64,000 nt of DNA from Xanthomonas sacchari (GTDB lineage Bacteria; Pseudomonadota; Gammaproteobacteria; Xanthomonadales; Xanthomonadaceae). Location of the stretch: NCBI RefSeq assembly GCF_040529065.1, contig NZ_CP132343.1, positions 2,232,001-2,296,000 on the forward strand, in the 5' to 3' direction. Of this stretch, positions 60,201 to 64,000 are shown one piece after another. A program made the position numbers and the translations under genes. The notes under the pieces were generated by a model. The model saw nothing but the letters and a program-made list of their open reading frames with translations, was not told where the DNA came from and did no database searches. Within the stretch, counting starts at the first letter, position 1. Every line of letters begins with the position of its first letter.

Positions 60201-60236
60201 CAAAAAAAAACGACAAGCGGTAGCTTGTCGTTTTTC
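60201..60236 (-). terminator. Terminator of the second tRNA-Arg
   Basis: CGACAAGC and GCTTGTCG pair (60230-60223 with 60218-60211), then a long T run on the minus strand. Confidence 0.9.
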
Positions 60237-60243
60237 ATCTGAC

Positions 60244-60320
60244 TGGTGCGCCCGGAGAGATTCGAACTCCCGACCGCCTGGTTCGTAGCCAGGTACTCTA
60301 TCCAACTGAGCTACGGGCGC
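60244..60320 (-). tRNA. tRNA-Arg (anticodon ACG), copy 2
   Basis: Identical to copy 1 over the mature tRNA, 247 bp away in the same orientation; upstream (TCGTCAGG-type) and terminator segments are similar too, indicating duplication of the whole unit. Confidence 0.96.
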
Positions 60321-60382
60321 GTCGTCAGGAGCGGAATTATGCGGGAGTCGATCTGGCCCGTCAATGCTCTTTCGGAAAAATT

Positions 60383-61252
60383 TCACCGATCCTCGCCCAG
60401 CAGCGCCGCGGCCACGGCGGCGGGCCGCTTCATCCAGGCGAAATGGTCGGTGGCCACGCCAAGCTGCGTGGCGTCCAGGCGATGGAGGTGCGGTGCCGGC
60501 GTGGCCAGCTTGTCCAGCAGGCCGCGCAGCGAACTCTCCGGCGCCAGCCAGTCGTCCTGCAGCACCACGCCGCGCACCGGCAGCGTCAGGTGCGCCAGGC
60601 GCGCCTCCAGGTCGATGGCCAGCCCGGCCGCGGCGTAGCGGCCGCTGCGGCCCACGCGCGCCCAGTCGGCGATCAGGCCGCGCGCTTCGGTACCGCCGAA
60701 GCCCAGGCGGCGACCATGCAGCACGCCCTGCCGCTGCGCCAGCCATGGCACCAGGCGATACGCCAACGGCAGCAGATAGCCGCGCGGCGCGGGGAATCGG
60801 CGCCAGTACGGCGTGCCGCTGGCGACCAGCCACAGCGCGGCGAAGGCCTGCGGCTGCAGGCTGGCGTAGCAGCAGGCGAGCTGTCCGCCGAGGCTGTGGC
60901 CGCCGACGAGCAGCGGTGCCGCGATGCCATGCCGGGCAATCGCCGCCTGGCTGGCGGGCAGATCCAGTTGCAGCAGGGCGCGATAGCCCCAGTCGCATTG
61001 CCGCGACGGCCGCAGCGTGCTGCTGCCGTTGCCGCGCCATTCGTGCAGGAACACCGCCACGCCGTGCGCGGCCAGCGCTTCGGCGAACGGCAGGTAATGG
61101 CGCGCGGCCACGCCCAGCGCCGGCAGCCACAGCAGCGCCTGCCGCGGTGCGTCGGGAACGCGCGCCAGCAAGGTCCAGCGATGACCGTCGGCCGCGGCGA
61201 CGGGCAGGGCGTGCTCGGCGACCGCCGTCGCGGCGATGGGCGCTGCGCTCAT
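60383..61252 (-). CDS. Alpha/beta hydrolase
   Basis: A 289-residue protein with the nucleophile elbow GGHSLGGQLA (near residue 118), an acid residue in VRGVVLQDDWLAP and the final His in ATDHFAWMK near residue 270. The lid section (YLLPLAYRLVPWL) is hydrophobic. This resembles serum-type esterases of xanthomonads of unknown substrate. It overlaps the thiD stop by four bases, so it is co-translated with thiD. Confidence 0.85.
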   Translation of the reverse strand: MSAAPIAATAVAEHALPVAAADGHRWTLLARVPDAPRQALLWLPALGVAARHYLPFAEALAAHGVAVFLHEWRGNGSSTLRPSRQCDWGYRALLQLDLPASQAAIARHGIAAPLLVGGHSLGGQLACCYASLQPQAFAALWLVASGTPYWRRFPAPRGYLLPLAYRLVPWLAQRQGVLHGRRLGFGGTEARGLIADWARVGRSGRYAAAGLAIDLEARLAHLTLPVRGVVLQDDWLAPESSLRGLLDKLATPAPHLHRLDATQLGVATDHFAWMKRPAAVAAALLGEDR

Positions 61253-62058
61253 GGGCCGCGCGCCGCGCCGAAGTGATCCAGCACCGCCACGTCGCTGCGG
61301 CCGGGCCGGTAACTGCCGCGCAGGGCGCGCGCCACGTAGTCGATCGCCGCTTCGCAGGCGGCCGGCAAGGCCAGGCCCTGGCACAACTGTGCGGCGATCG
61401 CCGCGGCCAGGGTGCAGCCGGTGCCGTGTGCGTCCAGCGCCAGTCGTGCGTGGCTGAACTCGCTGCGGCTGACGCCGTCGTCGTAGCGGTCGATCACCCG
61501 CTGGCCTTCCTGCAGATGACCGCCCTTGAGCAGCACCGCCTGTGCGCCGGCCTCGAGCAGCGCCGCGCTGGCGTGCTCGGCGTCGTCGGCGGTGTCGATC
61601 GGGCGGCCGAGCAGCAACTGCGCTTCCGGCACGTTCGGCGTCACCAGTGTCGCCAGCGGCAACAGGCGGCCGCGCAGCGCGTCCAGGGCGTCGTCCTGCA
61701 GCAGCTTGGCGCCGCTGGTGGCCACCATCACCGGGTCCAGCACCACCCACGGCGGGCGGTACTCCTCCAGCGCATCGGCGACCAGGTGGATCACCTCGGC
61801 GTTGGCGAGCATGCCGAGCTTGACCGCGGCGATGTCGAAGTCGGCGAAGCAGGCATCGATCTGCGCGCGCAGGAACGACAGCGGCGGCACATGCACCGCG
61901 GTGACGCCGCGGGTGTGCTGCGCGGTCAGCGCGGCGGCGGCCGCCAGCCCGTGCACGCGGTGCGCGGCGAAGGTCTTGAGATCGGCCTGGAGGCCGGCGC
62001 CGCCGCCGGAATCGGTGCCGGCGATGCTCAGCGCGGAGACGACGGTGGGTTCGCTCAT
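61249..62058 (-). CDS. thiD: Hydroxymethylpyrimidine/phosphomethylpyrimidine kinase
   Basis: A 269-residue ribokinase-fold enzyme: [22 protein letters not shown] start (substrate loop), [19 protein letters not shown] and the anion-hole [14 protein letters not shown] near residue 213. It phosphorylates HMP twice in thiamine biosynthesis. The gene lies upstream of an alpha/beta hydrolase with four-base overlap; other thi genes are not seen in the window. Confidence 0.94.
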   Translation of the reverse strand: MSEPTVVSALSIAGTDSGGGAGLQADLKTFAAHRVHGLAAAAALTAQHTRGVTAVHVPPLSFLRAQIDACFADFDIAAVKLGMLANAEVIHLVADALEEYRPPWVVLDPVMVATSGAKLLQDDALDALRGRLLPLATLVTPNVPEAQLLLGRPIDTADDAEHASAALLEAGAQAVLLKGGHLQEGQRVIDRYDDGVSRSEFSHARLALDAHGTGCTLAAAIAAQLCQGLALPAACEAAIDYVARALRGSYRPGRSDVAVLDHFGAARGP

Positions 62059-62105
62059 GCGCCGATTGTGCAGGGCTGGCGTCGCTTATGCACTCGGCCG
62101 CACCT

Positions 62106-62774
62106 TCAGCGTTCGCGGCTGCGGTAGTGCGCCTGCAGCGCGTATAGCGTGCCGACCGTGCCGGTCAGCAGGGCGGGGCCGAGCAGGGCGTCGAAGCCGA
62201 CCTGCCGGTAGGCCCAGGCGCCGAGGACACCGCCGCACAGGAAGCCGCCGATGATCAGCAGGCTCAGACGGATGCGTCGGCGCGGCAGCGGCAGTCCACG
62301 CAGCGCCTGGCCCAGGCCGATGCCCAGGTCGGTGAACATGCCGGTGAGGTGGGTGGTACGCACCACCGCGCCGCTGTAGACGGTGGTGGTGGCGTTCTGC
62401 AGGCCGCAGGCGATCGCGGCGAGGACCGCGCCGGCGAGTTGCTGCTGCTTGAACGCCTGCATCGCCGCCAGCAGCAGCAGCGCTTCCAGCGCCAGCGCCA
62501 CGCCGTAGCGGCGGCCCAGGCGCAGGCGGCTGTCCTGCACGATGAAGCCGCCGAGCATCGATCCGCCGAGGAACGCCAGCACCACGCCGACCAGTTGCGC
62601 GATCGCGCGCGCGTCGCCGTCGGCCAGCGCGGCGCCGAGCAGGGTGGTGGTGCCGGTGAGGTGGGTGACCGCCTGATGCTCGAAGCCGAGATAGCCGACC
62701 ACGTTGACCATGCCGGCGACGGCGGCCAGCGCCCCGGCGAAGGCCCAGGCCCAGCGTGGCAGTTCCAGGTTCAT
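62106..62774 (-). CDS. YoaK/DUF1275 membrane protein
   Basis: A 222-residue protein with about six hydrophobic helices. The family start [22 protein letters not shown] and the later [22 protein letters not shown] are diagnostic of DUF1275. The role is unknown; some members have been proposed as transporters. The ATG complementary to 62772-62774 gives the usual length. Confidence 0.9.
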   Translation of the reverse strand: MNLELPRWAWAFAGALAAVAGMVNVVGYLGFEHQAVTHLTGTTTLLGAALADGDARAIAQLVGVVLAFLGGSMLGGFIVQDSRLRLGRRYGVALALEALLLLAAMQAFKQQQLAGAVLAAIACGLQNATTTVYSGAVVRTTHLTGMFTDLGIGLGQALRGLPLPRRRIRLSLLIIGGFLCGGVLGAWAYRQVGFDALLGPALLTGTVGTLYALQAHYRSRER

Positions 62775-62858
62775 GCCGTGCGCGAAGCAGCCGCGGCGCG
62801 GCGGCCGCGGGATACAGCCGCCCCAGCGTGCCGCCGTTGGCGCCTGCCTGCGGCCATC

Positions 62859-63353
62859 TCAGCGTGCGCCGTTGACCGCGATCTCGGAGAAGCGGCCGCT
62901 GGCCGGGTCGTAGACCGCGCCCCAGAAACGGCTGCCGCCGCCGCAGGCGCGGACCGCGTCGACCGTGGGGTCGCGCTCGCTACCGTCGTCCGGCGCGAAG
63001 GCGTTGACGTAGATCGCCTGCTTGCCGCGGTACAGGATGCCGACGTACTGGCGATCGGACGCGGTGGGGTCGGCGATCTGCGGCTGCAGTTGCGCCAGGT
63101 GCGCTTCCAGTTGCGCGATCTGTTCCGGGGTCGGGATCCAGTAGCCGGTCACCGCGCCGTCCTGGCGCGCCGGGCTGTCGCGCGCGCAGGTGTCGAGCAC
63201 CTGCGCGGCGGTGCTGTTGCGGGTGACGATCCACGACTGCCCGGCCTTGACCGCGGTCGGCACCATGGCCGGCCCGCGCGTGGTGGCGCAGGCGCCGAGC
63301 AGGGCCATGGCCAGCGCCGCGCCGGCCAGGCGCACGCCGGCCGCCGCGTTCAC
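62859..63353 (-). CDS. Lipoprotein, unknown
   Basis: A 164-residue protein from a GTG that overlaps the phoH stop by four bases (GTGA). The lipobox LGAC gives a lipidated Cys near residue 22. The mature part contains VLDTCARDSPARQDGAV and VGILYRGKQAIYVNAFAPDDG, ending RFWGAVYDPASGRFSEIAVNG. I recognise it as a common xanthomonad lipoprotein family without assigned function. Coupling with phoH suggests co-expression. Confidence 0.8.
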   Translation of the reverse strand: MNAAAGVRLAGAALAMALLGACATTRGPAMVPTAVKAGQSWIVTRNSTAAQVLDTCARDSPARQDGAVTGYWIPTPEQIAQLEAHLAQLQPQIADPTASDRQYVGILYRGKQAIYVNAFAPDDGSERDPTVDAVRACGGGSRFWGAVYDPASGRFSEIAVNGAR

Positions 63354-64000
63354 AGCACCTCCGAGGCGTAGTCGGCCAGGCGCGAGCGCTCGCCGCGGCG
63401 CAGGGTGATGTGCGCGCTGTGCGGCCAGGCCTTGAAGCGGTCCACCGCGTAGGTCAGGCCGGAGGTGGTCTCGGTCAGGTAGGGCGTGTCGATCTGTTCG
63501 ACGTTGCCCAGGCACACGATCTTGGTGCCGGGGCCGGCACGGGTGATCAGCGTCTTCATCTGCTTCGGCGTCAGGTTCTGCGCTTCGTCCAGGATCAGGT
63601 AGCGCGACAGGAAGGTGCGCCCGCGCATGAAGTTCATCGAGCGGATCTTGATGCGGCTGGCGAGCAGGTCGTTGGTGGCCTGGCGGCCCCAGGTGCCGCC
63701 TTCCTGGGTGTGGGTGAGCACTTCCAGGTTGTCGGTGAGCGCGCCCATCCACGGCGTCATCTTCTCTTCCTCGGTGCCGGGCAAAAAGCCGATGTCCTCG
63801 CCGACGCTCACCGTGGCGCGGGTCATGATGATCTCGCGGTAGCGCTGCTGGTCCATGGTCTGCGCCAGGCCCGCGGCCAGCGCCAGCAGGGTCTTGCCGG
63901 TACCGGCGGTGCCGAGCAGGGTGACGAAGTCGATTTCCGGATCCATCAGCGCGTTGAGCGCGAAGTTCTGCTCGCGGTTGCGCGCGGCGATGCCCCACAC
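63350..64000 (-). CDS. phoH: PhoH family ATPase, N-terminus beyond the window
   Basis: The visible 216 residues are the PhoH helicase-like ATPase domain: Walker [19 protein letters not shown], the PhoH motif TRATVSVGEDIGFLPGTEEEKM, SMNFMRGRTF and Walker B YLILDEAQNLTP. The upstream part, possibly a PIN domain as in PhoH2 proteins, is outside the window, so it could be the PIN-PhoH fusion typical of this group. PhoH2 proteins are RNA-binding ATPases with nuclease activity. Confidence 0.88.
   Translation of the reverse strand: MWGIAARNREQNFALNALMDPEIDFVTLLGTAGTGKTLLALAAGLAQTMDQQRYREIIMTRATVSVGEDIGFLPGTEEEKMTPWMGALTDNLEVLTHTQEGGTWGRQATNDLLASRIKIRSMNFMRGRTFLSRYLILDEAQNLTPKQMKTLITRAGPGTKIVCLGNVEQIDTPYLTETTSGLTYAVDRFKAWPHSAHITLRRGERSRLADYASEVL

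Overview
The window is GC-rich chromosomal DNA from a Xanthomonadaceae bacterium, most likely Xanthomonas. Supporting evidence: the order cinA/pncC-(ubiB)-lexA-recA-recX-alaS-csrA-tRNA-Ser; a perfect 19-bp LexA palindrome of the xanthomonad type in front of lexA; a VirD4-recognition (XVIPCD) effector; and GTAG-type palindromic REP elements. No rRNA operon and no CRISPR array were seen.

Core region I (1-22,051): a partial DUF535/VirK gene, an Smr-domain gene, the operon surE-pcm-yqaA-nlpD, an IS110-family insertion sequence, Mth938/yhbY, rlmE-ftsH, folP-miaA-hfq-hflX, pncC-ubiB, the SOS genes lexA-recA-recX, and alaS-csrA followed by tRNA-Ser(GCT). The IS110 copy sits exactly inside one arm of a REP palindrome. 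Its 5' non-coding region can be read as a bridge RNA: two stem-bounded loops hold guide segments matching the target site and the element's own ends.

Accessory region (about 22,052-49,388): a 27-kb integrative mobilizable element inserted in the 3' end of tRNA-Ser. It starts with a tyrosine integrase and ends with a MobQ-type relaxase, a TraD-like partner and an oriT-like sequence; there is no conjugation apparatus. Cargo, left to right: a low-GC two-gene cassette; an H-NS-like silencer; envelope and secreted proteins including a non-specific nuclease; an XRE regulator; a retron-like system (reverse transcriptase plus ATPase/TOPRIM protein, with a candidate msr-msd RNA); a second integrase next to a decayed integrase tail; a frameshifted radC; a secreted staphylococcal-type nuclease; an Imm11/DUF1629 immunity protein followed by an XVIPCD type IV effector; and an uncharacterised set of four genes (ComEC-type metallo-beta-lactamase, membrane protein, coiled-coil membrane protein, nuclease-like protein). 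The right att repeat continues into a decayed copy of the integrase start, so an older related element occupied the same tRNA first.

Core region II (about 50,300-64,000): small envelope proteins, CsbD, a CPBP protease, glgX, a divergent pirin/LysR pair, a DedA-rhodanese fusion, an SDR, two identical tRNA-Arg(ACG) genes with terminators, and a convergent run of hydrolase-thiD, DUF1275, lipoprotein and phoH (cut by the window end).

The best candidates for something new are the retron-like locus (29,830-32,290), the IS110 bridge RNA with its REP target (5,103-6,252), and the four-gene set at 41,340-46,291. All functional statements are from reading the sequence and family knowledge; no database search was run.
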